DNA from: Methylobacterium soli
Lineage (GTDB): Bacteria; Pseudomonadota; Alphaproteobacteria; Rhizobiales; Beijerinckiaceae
Direction of reading: 5' to 3'
NCBI RefSeq assembly: GCF_008806385.1
Contig: NZ_VZZK01000039.1
Coordinates: 1 to 50,533 of the forward strand
DNA length: 50,533 bases
The translations under genes and the position numbers were made by a program. Position 1 is the first letter of the stretch. Every line of letters begins with the position of its first letter. This document shows, piece by piece, positions 1-7,209 of the stretch. The notes under the pieces were generated by a model, which made no database searches, was not told the origin of the DNA, and worked only from the letters and a program-made list of their open reading frames with translations.

Positions 1-505
1 CTTTCTCTAGCCAACTTGTCAAAGAACCGCGCTCGTCAAAGGAGCACGCCGTCCATCTTCGCGGACGACGACGCCCCGGGACGAAGCCCGTCGCATCCTG
101 CATCCGATCCGGTGAACCTGCCTTGGCCGGACCAGAGCCTCAAGGGCCGGTCCGCCGCGGCGGTGGGGCCGTCTAAGGCCCGCTCGTTCCGGTGTCAACC
201 CTGTCCGGATCCTCGCGGACCCGAACCCCGACACCGCCCCGACACGAACGGCAAAGCATCCGGCTTAACACCGGACCCCGCCAACCCGCATCGGACAGAA
301 AACAGCGGCGCCAGAACCGCTCCCGCAGCTCAGCGCCGTTGAAAGCGATATACGGACGCCAATCCGCTTCGTCAACCGGCTTGGGGGCGGTGCGGCAGAA
401 TGGATCGCGTGCGATGCTGGTGCATGCCGGATTAGAGGCAGGTGAAGCGTTGCGGCTCGTCGGTTCTCGTGCGGTGCCTTTCGCGACGACGCGCGTCGCT
501 CGGCG
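1..505. other. No supported gene
   Basis: Several overlapping open frames on both strands run through this stretch. They are rich in arginine, proline and serine and show no recognisable domain, so they look like chance open frames in high-GC DNA. The window edge cuts off any gene that may extend in from the left. Confidence 0.5.
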
Positions 506-640
506 ATGCTGCGTCATGTGCATGCGCTTGGCGAGGAAAGGGTTGCCTTTACCGGGCGCATCAATGTCCTTAACAGCGCCGATTGCGCGTCCGTGGTGAT
601 CCCGGAACGTACACTTTTCGCTTGGTCTCAAGATGGTTGA
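506..640 (+). CDS. Possible small protein or gene remnant, 44 aa
   Basis: This frame starts at the ATG at 506 and stops at 640, three bases before the next gene. The C-terminal part (GRINVLNSADCASVVIPERT, then LFAWSQDG) reads like real protein rather than shadow sequence. The frame is open upstream back to a stop near 440 but offers no other ATG, and there is no clear ribosome binding site. It may be a short gene in an operon with the 644-949 gene, or the tail of a damaged one. I do not recognise the family. Confidence 0.3.
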   Translation: MLRHVHALGEERVAFTGRINVLNSADCASVVIPERTLFAWSQDG

Positions 641-643
641 CCG

Positions 644-949
644 ATGAGCAATGTCATTTCTCACGATTTCGGCCGGTCCCGGCGCGAAGACGCTGGCGAG
701 AACGAGCGGCAGGAGGTCAAGGCCCTGTGCATCTACGGCGAGGAAGCGGGTTACCGGGTCGGCCTCGTGGAGGATGCGGGTGGGCCGGAAGGCTCGGTAC
801 TGAAAGTCTTCGTCGGTGAGATCGACAGTCACGAGGTAGAAGCCGTCGCTGTCGTGCCCTCGACGCCGGCAGGGCGCATGGATGCCGATGCGATTGGCAT
901 TGCGATCTGCCGGACCCTTGAGATCATCGCCGGCACAGGGGATGCCTGA
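644..949 (+). CDS. Hypothetical protein, 101 aa
   Basis: An acidic 101-residue protein with no signal peptide or membrane segment. The middle (about residues 28-70) alternates hydrophobic and charged residues, as in a small alpha/beta domain, and the C-terminal part (about 75-96) looks helical. Codon use fits a real gene in this GC background. I cannot assign a family. It lies directly behind the small frame ending at 640 and may share its transcript. Confidence 0.6.
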   Translation: MSNVISHDFGRSRREDAGENERQEVKALCIYGEEAGYRVGLVEDAGGPEGSVLKVFVGEIDSHEVEAVAVVPSTPAGRMDADAIGIAICRTLEIIAGTGDA

Positions 950-1314
950 ATCCGGCGCCCAAAGGCGATTTCCACTGTCTGCGACGAGAGAGCAGCGGCA
1001 GGAAGACAAGGCTCTTCATGTTTTAACGCAAATTTATTGTATAATTGTGTATTAATTAGCATTTTTCGCGATTTCATGATCAGACTTCTCGGAAAAATCG
1101 GCATTCTGTAAGCCTGGAATTTTTCGGAAAATGATCAAGTGCTGCATCCTGGCTGTATTCAGCCGCGCGGCGTCCGACGAGAACTGCCCTGCCGGACCCG
1201 TGGCCAAGCGCTCACGATGGCTGGAGAATTCGACTTTGCGCCCTTCCGTGATAGAACAAATCATGAACGAAGTGCGGGTTTGGCCCTCCCCGCGGCGGGG
1301 CCAGGACGGCGCGG
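950..1314. promoter_or_regulatory. AT-rich intergenic region
   Basis: Positions about 1020-1130 are much richer in A and T than the surroundings, with runs such as AATTTATTGTATAATTG and a TTTTTCG stretch. This fits a promoter region, perhaps for the gene at 1315. No convincing gene or well-formed inverted repeat was found here. Confidence 0.35.
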
Positions 1315-1578
1315 ATGATGATGCAATCAGAGGCTGCCATGGATGCGGTTCGACGCGTGGGACACTATCTCCAGGTTCAGGACGGGGATGGCTGCCGCCA
1401 TCTTCTGCGGGTCACCAGCGTGCAGGCGCTGAGCGACACCGATCCCCTGCATAACGAGACCTTCATCACGGCCGCCGGCCGGACCATCCGGGTGCTCCAG
1501 CCCCTCGACGCGATTGCCGCGCTCATCGCGCCGGGCGAGAGCCTGGGGAATGCGGATGAGACCGCCTGGCCGTTCTGA
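1315..1578 (+). CDS. Hypothetical protein, 87 aa
   Basis: A small soluble protein. Residues about 14-70 form alternating strands (HYLQVQDGDG, TFITAAGRTIRVL), suggesting a compact beta domain, and it ends in AWPF. Three ATG codons lie in a row at 1315, 1318 and 1321, with AGGA upstream. Another ATG at 1339 has AGAGG in front and would give a 79-residue product starting MDAVRRVG. No function can be assigned. Confidence 0.6.
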   Translation: MMMQSEAAMDAVRRVGHYLQVQDGDGCRHLLRVTSVQALSDTDPLHNETFITAAGRTIRVLQPLDAIAALIAPGESLGNADETAWPF

Positions 1579-1707
1579 AGGGCGCGGCCGGCAACTCTCG
1601 AAGAGCCCCCTCCCCTGCGGGCCCGGGCCGCGCCTTGGATTTAAGGATCGAGACAATTCGAGCATTCGGCTTCAGCCCCCGGCGAGGGGCCTGAGCCAGG
1701 ATGCGGC

Positions 1708-2046
1708 ATGTCGTTCGATCCGCTCAGCGCCAGAACCTTGGCGGCGGCGTCGGCCCTCGGGGGCCTCGCCGTGATGATGCTCGAGCCGGCCCCGAATTGG
1801 CACGCCGTGGGGCTCGGGCTGCTCGCCGTGCTGGCCTTCGCGGGTCTGTCGCTGTGGGGCGAGCGCCGCCCCCCGGACAGACGTCGGAACCCGGCCCGGA
1901 AACCGCGCCGGATCTGGGTCGAGGTGATCGTGCAGGATGGCCCGCTGCCCCTGCTCCGCCTGTCCGGACCGCCCCGGGAGCCGGAGCGGCTCGCAATCCT
2001 CCCCTCGGAGTTCAAGGGCATGCGGTCGCGGCGGATGCACCGGTAG
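1708..2046 (+). CDS. Small membrane protein, 112 aa
   Basis: Two hydrophobic segments lie near residues 10-28 and 31-49, probably a hairpin in the inner membrane. They are followed by a very basic, proline-rich stretch (ERRPPDRRRNPARKPRR) and a small hydrophilic tail with strand-like segments (IWVEVIVQDGPLPLLRL). The basic stretch suggests that the C-terminus is cytoplasmic. It stands alone, converging on the gene at 2089-2394. Family unknown. Confidence 0.55.
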   Translation: MSFDPLSARTLAAASALGGLAVMMLEPAPNWHAVGLGLLAVLAFAGLSLWGERRPPDRRRNPARKPRRIWVEVIVQDGPLPLLRLSGPPREPERLAILPSEFKGMRSRRMHR

Positions 2047-2088
2047 CTCCGCCGGGATTGTCGCGCGTCGCGCTCGGCCGCCGGAAGG

Positions 2089-2394
2089 TCAGTGGCCGCC
2101 GCAGACGGCGTTGAAATGGCCCTGCCACCAGGCGTGATGCGCCTTGAAGTCGCCCGCGCCGTCCCGGTAGGTCGCGCCGTTGCGAAGGCGCGCGGCCTCG
2201 CAGGTCTGGCGCGGCATCACCTCGAAGTCGCTCAGCAGCGCCATGCTCACCCGGTCGAGCGCCGCCACCAGGCTCTTCGTGCTGGCGCCGGCGATCTCCT
2301 CTTCGGACGGGTAGCCGACAAGGGCCCGGTAGGCCCGCTCGATCTCGTGGATATTGCCGCTCGCCACCATGTCGGGAATGTCTTTGATGTGCAC
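2089..2394 (-). CDS. Hypothetical protein, 101 aa
   Basis: A soluble, mostly helical protein. The N-terminal MHIKDIPDMVASGNIHEIERAY stretch is amphipathic. The C-terminal part is rich in His and aromatic residues (AHHAWWQGHFNAVCGGH), which could bind a metal or heme, though no defined motif is complete. Two further cysteines lie in the set MPRQTCEAARL and VCGGH. It converges on the upstream plus-strand gene. No family was recognised. Confidence 0.55.
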   Translation of the reverse strand: MHIKDIPDMVASGNIHEIERAYRALVGYPSEEEIAGASTKSLVAALDRVSMALLSDFEVMPRQTCEAARLRNGATYRDGAGDFKAHHAWWQGHFNAVCGGH

Positions 2395-2688
2395 GACCGC
2401 ACCTCCCAGCGTAATCGGCCGACGGCCGCGGCCGGTCCGTACAGTCTACGCCACGCCGGAGGGGGTTGTGTAGGGTGGGGCGTCGGCGCGCCGGCAGGCC
2501 CCTGCCCGCTCGGCGGGCTTCCGCCCGCTTATCATGCAGAGATCGACCAGGATCGTCCTGCCCCCCTCCCCGCGGCGGTTTTCTCGCGGCCGTGTCCGCG
2601 GAGCAGGGCCGGTGGGCTCCCCTCCCCGACCGCCGCAGGCATTTCACCCGATCGCAACCGGCGGATCAGCGGGCCTCCGGCGGCGCGT

Positions 2689-2844
2689 TCAGGGACGCGC
2701 CAGGGTGAGAATCAGGGCTGCGGCACCCGCCAGCACCCGGCCCGGCAGGGTGAGGACCCGCCGCACGAGGGCGCGCAGGCTCTGGCCGTTGTCGTTGGCC
2801 GCCCGGCCATGCGCGGCCGACAGGTAGCGGCTCAGACCGTGCAT
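2689..2844 (-). CDS. Small AANDN-motif protein, 51 aa
   Basis: I chose the ATG at 2844, with GGCGGGGAT upstream, rather than the longer frame, because its product resembles a group of short Rhizobiales proteins carrying an AANDN motif (here RAANDNGQSLRA). The C-terminal half (LTLPGRVLAGAAALILTLARP) is a likely membrane segment. The larger frame adds 34 arginine-rich residues that look non-coding. Function unknown. Confidence 0.4.
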   Translation of the reverse strand: MHGLSRYLSAAHGRAANDNGQSLRALVRRVLTLPGRVLAGAAALILTLARP

Positions 2845-3154
2845 CGCGGGCCGATCCCCGCCAAGGATGATCCTACGAGAGCGAGCCGCCGGCATCCGTG
2901 ACCTCGTTCGCGCCACCGAGCGCTGTTCACGAAATCTTAACCCCAATCACCCGCCCGTGTCTCGCCCTCTCTTCGCGCGCTCGTGATTTGCAAATCGCTT
3001 GCTCGCGGGTCGTCGCGCCCGGGCGAGTCGTCGGTCGCGGAGGCGTGCCGGCCCTTGATGAACGCGCCGATCCCTCATGCGAGGACCGGCACCGGCCGGC
3101 GGCGGGCCCCGGCGGCGCTCCTGCGGGAGGGTTCGGGCCTCGGCGCAAGAAGAA
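2845..3154. other. No supported gene
   Basis: Open frames here are arginine- and proline-rich shadows. Nothing recognisable was found apart from the terminator hairpin that follows at 3155. Confidence 0.4.
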
Positions 3155-3184
3155 GGGCCCGCCAGCGAATGCGCTGACGGGCCC
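3155..3184 (-). terminator. Rho-independent terminator, minus strand
   Basis: GGGCCCG(T)CAGCGCA and its complement form a near-perfect GC-rich hairpin. Read on the minus strand, the hairpin is followed by TTCTTCTT. It lies about 100 bases downstream of the short ORF at 3281-3367 and supports a minus-strand transcript ending here. Confidence 0.65.
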
Positions 3185-3280
3185 GTCGCAGGGTCCACGC
3201 TTCTCGATCCGACACGGGAGCTGTCTGCCCTGCTGGCGCCGGACCAGGGGGAGCTCGACCGATCGTCGCCCGAGAAGCCT

Positions 3281-3367
3281 CTATCCCTGCCGGTTGCTGT
3301 CCGGCGGATTGTCCTGGTCCGCTTCTGCGGTACGAGACGACAGGGCGCATTTGCCGTGATGGCGCAT
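3281..3367 (-). CDS. Candidate 28-residue small protein
   Basis: An ATG at 3367 sits behind AAGGAGGTCAGCG, one of the best Shine-Dalgarno sequences in the window. The product, MRHHGKCALSSRTAEADQDN then PPDSNRQG, is hydrophilic with one cysteine and no membrane segment. A minus-strand terminator follows about 100 bases downstream. The strong ribosome binding site plus terminator is the main evidence. The protein is unfamiliar and may be a leader peptide or small regulator. Confidence 0.4.
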   Translation of the reverse strand: MRHHGKCALSSRTAEADQDNPPDSNRQG

Positions 3368-3737
3368 CGCTGACCTCCTTCTCTCGGTTCGACGCCGAGA
3401 CCGCGCGTCGAGACCGGGAGGCTAGGCCCGTTCGGCGGGGGATGGCAAGGGGGTGTGCAGCGAAAGCCGGACGGATGCTTGCCGCCTCGCCGCCTCGTCA
3501 TCTTGCCGTGGTGCGGCGGCCCCGCGATGGGCCGGGCGGGCATCCTGGCGGGTATCCTCGGCGGCGGAACACGGCCCGCCGAATGCGGACGGGGCGCCCC
3601 TGCGAAGGGCGGCCCGCGCGGGCCGGCGGGTTCGGCGAGCGGGTCTTGGGCCCGGGTCCGACCGGCTCGGGCCGGTCGTGCCGCCCGGGTCTTGTTCGGA
3701 TGCCCTCGGCGCGACGTGCTCGCCTGCGCCGAACCGG
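3368..3737. other. No supported gene
   Basis: GC-rich sequence between two short minus-strand genes. The open frames here look like shadows. The promoter of the 3281-3367 ORF should lie at its left end. Confidence 0.4.
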
Positions 3738-3755
3738 TCTCCGCTTCGGCGGAGA
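3738..3755 (-). terminator. Hairpin after the Rmf-like gene
   Basis: TCTCCGC and GCGGAGA form a 7-bp perfect stem around a four-base loop (TTCG on the plus strand), starting five bases after the stop codon of the gene at 3761-3937. There is no T-tract, so it may stabilise the mRNA end rather than terminate transcription. Confidence 0.4.
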
Positions 3756-3760
3756 GCGCT

Positions 3761-3937
3761 CTAACCCTCCCCCGGCTCCGGCCGGTCGACATTCTGCTCG
3801 GCCTCGTCGGCGGTATAGCCGGAGAGCCAGTCCGCGCTCTCCTGCGAGCCGGCCTCGTAGGGGTTCGCCCCATCGGGCTGGCCGGCGGCCTTCGCGGATC
3901 TGCCTTCTGTCCATTGCGGCGAGACGTTCGATGCCAT
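3761..3937 (-). CDS. Rmf/CrpP-like small protein, 58 aa
   Basis: This 58-residue frame starts at the ATG at 3937, with GAGGA seven bases upstream. The product contains NPYEAGSQESADWLSGY at residues 25-41. This resembles the NPY..G...A..W..G(Y/W) pattern of the ribosome modulation factor/CrpP fold, seen in Rmf of gamma-proteobacteria and in many short proteins of alpha-proteobacteria. Rmf proper binds and inactivates ribosomes in stationary phase. Whether this one does is unknown, as short Rmf-like proteins vary in role. The ends are acidic and probably flexible. Confidence 0.6.
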   Translation of the reverse strand: MASNVSPQWTEGRSAKAAGQPDGANPYEAGSQESADWLSGYTADEAEQNVDRPEPGEG

Positions 3938-4070
3938 GGCTGTTCCTCGTTCGTTGTTGCTGCGGCGCAGGGCCGGTATCCGGTCGACGCGCGACCGGCC
4001 CCCGGCAACGCGCCGGGCGGCGGATCGTCACCAAGTGGGCGACGGTCGCCAGCAAGCCCCCCTCGCCCCG

Positions 4071-4946
4071 TCAGAGGACCGGCATGGCACCCGCCACGGT
4101 GACGAGCGCCCCGGACGTGTAGCTGCTCGCCTCGCAGGCCAGCATCACGTAGGCCGAGGCGAGCTCCGCCGGCTGCCCGGGGCGGCCGAACGGGACTTGG
4201 GTGCCGAAGCTCTTCACGGAATCCTCGCTCATCCCGGCCGGAATGAACGGGGTCCAGATCGGGCCCGGCAGCACGCCGTTGACCCGGATTCCCTTCTCGG
4301 CGAGCAATTGCGCGAGGCTCAGGACCATGTTGCTCAGCGCGCCCTTGGTCGCGCTGTAGGCGAGGAGCGACGGCATCGGGTGCTTGGAATTCACCGAGGA
4401 GGTGAAGATCACCGAAGCGCCGGGCTTCAGGTGCGGGAGGGCGGCCTTCGTCACGTAGAAGGGGCCGAACACGTTCGTGCGGAAATGGTCCTCGAAGACC
4501 GCGTCCGCGATGGCGTCGAGGCCCTGGTTCGGCTGCTGGAAGGCACTGTTGTTCACGAGCACGTCGAGACGGCCGAAGGTGTCGATCGTGCGCGCGACGA
4601 TGTCGCGGCCATGGGCGGCCTGTTTCAGGTCGCCGGGCAGCAGCAGGGCACGCCGGCCCGCCTTCTCGATCCAGGCCCCGACGGCCTCGGCGTCCTTCTG
4701 CTCCTCGGGCAGGTAGGCGATGGCGACGTCGGCGCCCTCGCGCGCGAACGCGATGGCGACCGCGCGCCCGATGCCGCTGTCGCCGCCGGTGATCAGGGCG
4801 GCCTTGCCGGTGAGCTGCCCCGAGCCCCGATAGCTCTCCTCGCCGTGATCGGGCTCGGGCGCCATGCGCCCGGTCATGCCGGGGAAGCTCTGCGGCTGGC
4901 CCGCGAAGGGCGGACGGGGGTACTTCGTCAGCGGATCGGTCGTCAC
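4071..4946 (-). CDS. Short-chain dehydrogenase/reductase
   Basis: An NAD(P)-dependent oxidoreductase of the SDR superfamily, 291 residues. The cofactor motif TGGDSGIG lies at 53-60, NNSA (in place of the usual NNAG) at 132-135, the catalytic serine near 183-184, and Y197-x3-K201. The long N-terminal extension before the Rossmann fold (KYPRPPFAGQPQSFPGMTG) is typical of the stress-linked YghA/general stress protein 39 subgroup. I chose the GTG at 4946 because GGAGAG precedes it and the extension matches the family. The 49 residues upstream look non-coding. The substrate is unknown. Confidence 0.88.
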   Translation of the reverse strand: MTTDPLTKYPRPPFAGQPQSFPGMTGRMAPEPDHGEESYRGSGQLTGKAALITGGDSGIGRAVAIAFAREGADVAIAYLPEEQKDAEAVGAWIEKAGRRALLLPGDLKQAAHGRDIVARTIDTFGRLDVLVNNSAFQQPNQGLDAIADAVFEDHFRTNVFGPFYVTKAALPHLKPGASVIFTSSVNSKHPMPSLLAYSATKGALSNMVLSLAQLLAEKGIRVNGVLPGPIWTPFIPAGMSEDSVKSFGTQVPFGRPGQPAELASAYVMLACEASSYTSGALVTVAGAMPVL

Positions 4947-5091
4947 GGGGGCTCTCCGGTTGCTCTGCCGCGTCAACCGAGGCCCCGCCGGGGCGTTCCT
5001 GAGACGTCGTGCCGCGAGGCCCGCACCGGCCGCCGCCGCCGCCACGGGATTTCGCTTTGGGAATCTCGGCGGTGACCAGTATGCTCGGACC

Positions 5092-5295
5092 ATGGCTGAC
5101 CCGCTCGACGACGATCCGGTTCACGAGGCCATCGAGGCCCTGAAGGCGGCCGGCCGCAGCGTGCTCCCGGCCGAGGATGCGCCGGGGCTCTATCGCGTGG
5201 ATCACGGTCCCGAGATGACGGGCGGCGACATCCTGGCCATGGCGATCCAGATGGGGCTCCTGGACGGCCGGGAGGAGGACGGCCGCGATGGCTGA
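5092..5295 (+). CDS. Hypothetical protein, 67 aa
   Basis: A small acidic protein beginning MADPLDDDPVHEAIEALKAA. The ATG at 5092 gives a compact protein of helix, short strand and helix, with a TGGDILAMAIQMGLL segment near the C-terminus. It overlaps the next gene by eight bases (ATGGCTGA), so the two are probably translated together. It is divergent from the SDR gene and about 145 bases from its start. Family unknown. Confidence 0.6.
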   Translation: MADPLDDDPVHEAIEALKAAGRSVLPAEDAPGLYRVDHGPEMTGGDILAMAIQMGLLDGREEDGRDG

Positions 5296-5602
5296 GGCCC
5301 CGACCGTCGGCGACCGCCCGGAGAGCGACCAGAGCAACGATGCGGCCTCTCGGCGCCCCCGCCCCGACCCTGCCGGCGCGGCCTGGGACCTGACGAGCGA
5401 TCGGGGGCGCCGGCGCTGGCCGCACGGATGGGCCATCATCCTCACCTGCGCCCTGCTTGCCGGCGCGATCGGGTGGTCCTGTGCCGAGTGGATCGACGAG
5501 GATACCGATGACCCGCCGGTCTGGGTCGCGATCCCGCCGCTCCTGGTCGGTCTCGCGGCGCAGGTCGCCATGTGGCGGCGGGCCAAGAGCGCGGGCGTCT
5601 GA
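5288..5602 (+). CDS. Two-helix membrane protein, 104 aa
   Basis: The first 45 residues are hydrophilic and rich in Asp, Arg and Pro. Two membrane segments follow at about 47-66 (WAIILTCALLAGAIGWSCAEW) and 77-95 (VWVAIPPLLVGLAAQVAMW), separated by an acidic loop (IDEDTDD). The short basic tail suggests both ends are cytoplasmic. It is coupled to the preceding 67-residue gene by an eight-base overlap. No family was recognised. Confidence 0.6.
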   Translation: MAEAPTVGDRPESDQSNDAASRRPRPDPAGAAWDLTSDRGRRRWPHGWAIILTCALLAGAIGWSCAEWIDEDTDDPPVWVAIPPLLVGLAAQVAMWRRAKSAGV

Positions 5603-5645
5603 AGCGCAAGCGTCTGACGCGCGGGCCTACCGGACGCGCCGCGAT

Positions 5646-6371
5646 TCAGGGCTTGCGCAGGAAGCGCTTGAGGCTGCTATCGGCATGGGGATCCGCGTAG
5701 TGGAACAGGGCGGTCGACCGGATCTCGTTCGGATCGCAGGGCTCGTTGGTGTGCAGCGAGCGGTAGCCCCAGAAGAAGTAGAGGCTTCCAGGCCGCATCG
5801 CGATGCTGACCATCTTGCCCTGTCGGTTCGCATAGGCGCGCCGATAGATTTTCTGAGACCATGAATTCTCGATCAGCATCTTATCGCAGAGATTGCTGAT
5901 GTAATACTTGCGAATGGTGCGGTTGTTCGGAAGCACGATGAGATTGCCGCGCTGGCCGTTGACCGGCATCAGGATCGGGATCAGCGCCGTCAGGACGTAG
6001 GAATCGTAGTGGAAGCGCATGGAATGCTCCGCCGCGCCTGTCCCCGAGAGGCAACGCAGGATCTGGTAGAATTCGACGTTCGGCGGGTTCCGGTGCGTGC
6101 CGGCCTTGTAGATGCCGCGGCACAGATTCACGAAGTCGTCCGATCGGCCCAGATCGCGCAAGAACGTTCCATCAAGCTGTTCGGACCCGGAAAACATGGT
6201 GTAGTTGTTGCCGGCGGCCGCGACATTCTTCCGAACGAATGCTTGCGCCTCATCCAGATCCGCCCTGCCGACATAGTCGGGGATGACCGCAAACCCGTGA
6301 TCGTCGATTTGTCGAGCCAATGCGGACGCCGCGATGGCGGGGGTGTCTTCGACACGCATGGTCATGGTCAT
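5646..6371 (-). CDS. Fe(II)/2-oxoglutarate-type dioxygenase
   Basis: A 241-residue protein with the metal triad of the cupin-fold dioxygenases: H121-x-D123 (RFHYDSY) and a distal H207 (YRSLHTNEPC), with R218 in EIRST placed to bind the 2-oxoglutarate carboxylate. The pattern is closest to phytanoyl-CoA dioxygenase-like enzymes. The substrate cannot be told. The start at 6371 is preceded by AAGGACGG; ATG codons at 6365 and 6359 are alternatives. The gene stands alone with a 16-bp inverted repeat about 110 bases upstream. Confidence 0.72.
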   Translation of the reverse strand: MTMTMRVEDTPAIAASALARQIDDHGFAVIPDYVGRADLDEAQAFVRKNVAAAGNNYTMFSGSEQLDGTFLRDLGRSDDFVNLCRGIYKAGTHRNPPNVEFYQILRCLSGTGAAEHSMRFHYDSYVLTALIPILMPVNGQRGNLIVLPNNRTIRKYYISNLCDKMLIENSWSQKIYRRAYANRQGKMVSIAMRPGSLYFFWGYRSLHTNEPCDPNEIRSTALFHYADPHADSSLKRFLRKP

Positions 6372-6687
6372 GGTGCACCGTCCTTGAGCGCGCGACGATC
6401 TGCTGTTCCTCGCGCCTTGGGGTCCGGCGGTAATCAAGCAATTCGCCGGCCAATTGCCAAAATTCTAAACAAATGCTGATGAGACGGTCGTCTCAGCTTC
6501 CGCGAGCGTACGCTTGATTGTGGAATGATTATAAACCACGGATGGCGCAAGCCATTCGCTCAAGCGTCGCGATGAGGCCGTCGCGCGGACCGGCCGGCAT
6601 CCCGGCGGCCGGCGCCAGGATCCGGAAGCCGGTTCGGGGGCGTGGTGTGCGGGTCCGCCGGTCAGGCCATCCCCGGCGGACCCGGGG
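6372..6687. promoter_or_regulatory. Intergenic region upstream of the dioxygenase
   Basis: The part nearest the dioxygenase (6435-6545) is relatively AT-rich and contains CAATTCGCCGGCCAATTG and the inverted repeat at 6480. The rest is GC-rich spacer up to the stop codon of the P460-like gene. No gene was seen. Confidence 0.4.
6480..6495. promoter_or_regulatory. Inverted repeat, candidate operator
   Basis: TGAGACG-GT-CGTCTCA is a 7-bp inverted repeat with a two-base centre, lying about 110 bases upstream of the dioxygenase start in an AT-richer promoter region. The size and symmetry fit a dimeric repressor such as TetR or GntR type, but no regulator gene is adjacent. Confidence 0.4.
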
Positions 6688-7209
6688 TCAGCGGGCGTAG
6701 CGCGTGAAGACGTAGTCCCGGTCCTTCACCCGCGCCTCGTGGCAGGCGAAGCAGGTCTCGTGCTGGGCCGCGTCGACCGGCTTGCCGTCGATGAAGCGTC
6801 CGAAGCCCCAGCCGCCGGTCTCGGCGTAGCGTCTGGCATCCTTCACCATCACCTGCACGGTCGTCGCCCGGCCCGGCACGGTGGCGGGCGCGAATTCGGG
6901 CGAGGGAGCCTGTTTCCAGGCGAGCTTCACCAGGATTGTTCCGTCCGGAAACGGCAGGGTCCCGCCCTCGTAGGCCTTCACCGCGACATCGTTCCCCAGG
7001 ACGGCGCGCAGCTCGTCGAGCGGCTCGCCTTCGAGGGCCGGGGCGATGAGCTGCCAGGCCCGGTAGCCATCCGGGATCGTGACGCCGAAGATCGGCGAGG
7101 CCGGCTTCGGAGCGTCCTGCGCGGCCCCGCCTGCGGCGAGGGTCAGGCCGGCGGCGAGGATGGCAGCCGGGACCAGCCGGGGCCGGCCGGTGGGGCGATC
7201 AGAAGCCAT
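6688..7209 (-). CDS. Cytochrome P460-like c-type heme protein
   Basis: A 173-residue periplasmic protein. Residues about 11-31 form a signal peptide (LVPAAILAAGLTLAAGGAAQ). The c-heme site is C153-F-A-C156-H157 near the C-terminus, the usual place in cytochrome P460-family proteins, and the central GTILVKLAWK region also fits. Some family members oxidise hydroxylamine, while many, probably including this one, have no known substrate. The start codon overlaps the end of the upstream hydrolase gene by 11 bases, so the two form an operon. Confidence 0.75.
   Translation of the reverse strand: MASDRPTGRPRLVPAAILAAGLTLAAGGAAQDAPKPASPIFGVTIPDGYRAWQLIAPALEGEPLDELRAVLGNDVAVKAYEGGTLPFPDGTILVKLAWKQAPSPEFAPATVPGRATTVQVMVKDARRYAETGGWGFGRFIDGKPVDAAQHETCFACHEARVKDRDYVFTRYAR

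Noticed and set aside
1..505. Frames that could be a left-edge gene
   Set aside because: They overlap on both strands and none shows a family motif or ribosome binding site.
2947..5586. An 879-residue open frame on the minus strand
   Set aside because: It overlaps the SDR gene in another frame, runs through a terminator and several supported small genes, and is almost entirely Arg, Ala, Pro and Gly, as expected of GC-rich shadow sequence.
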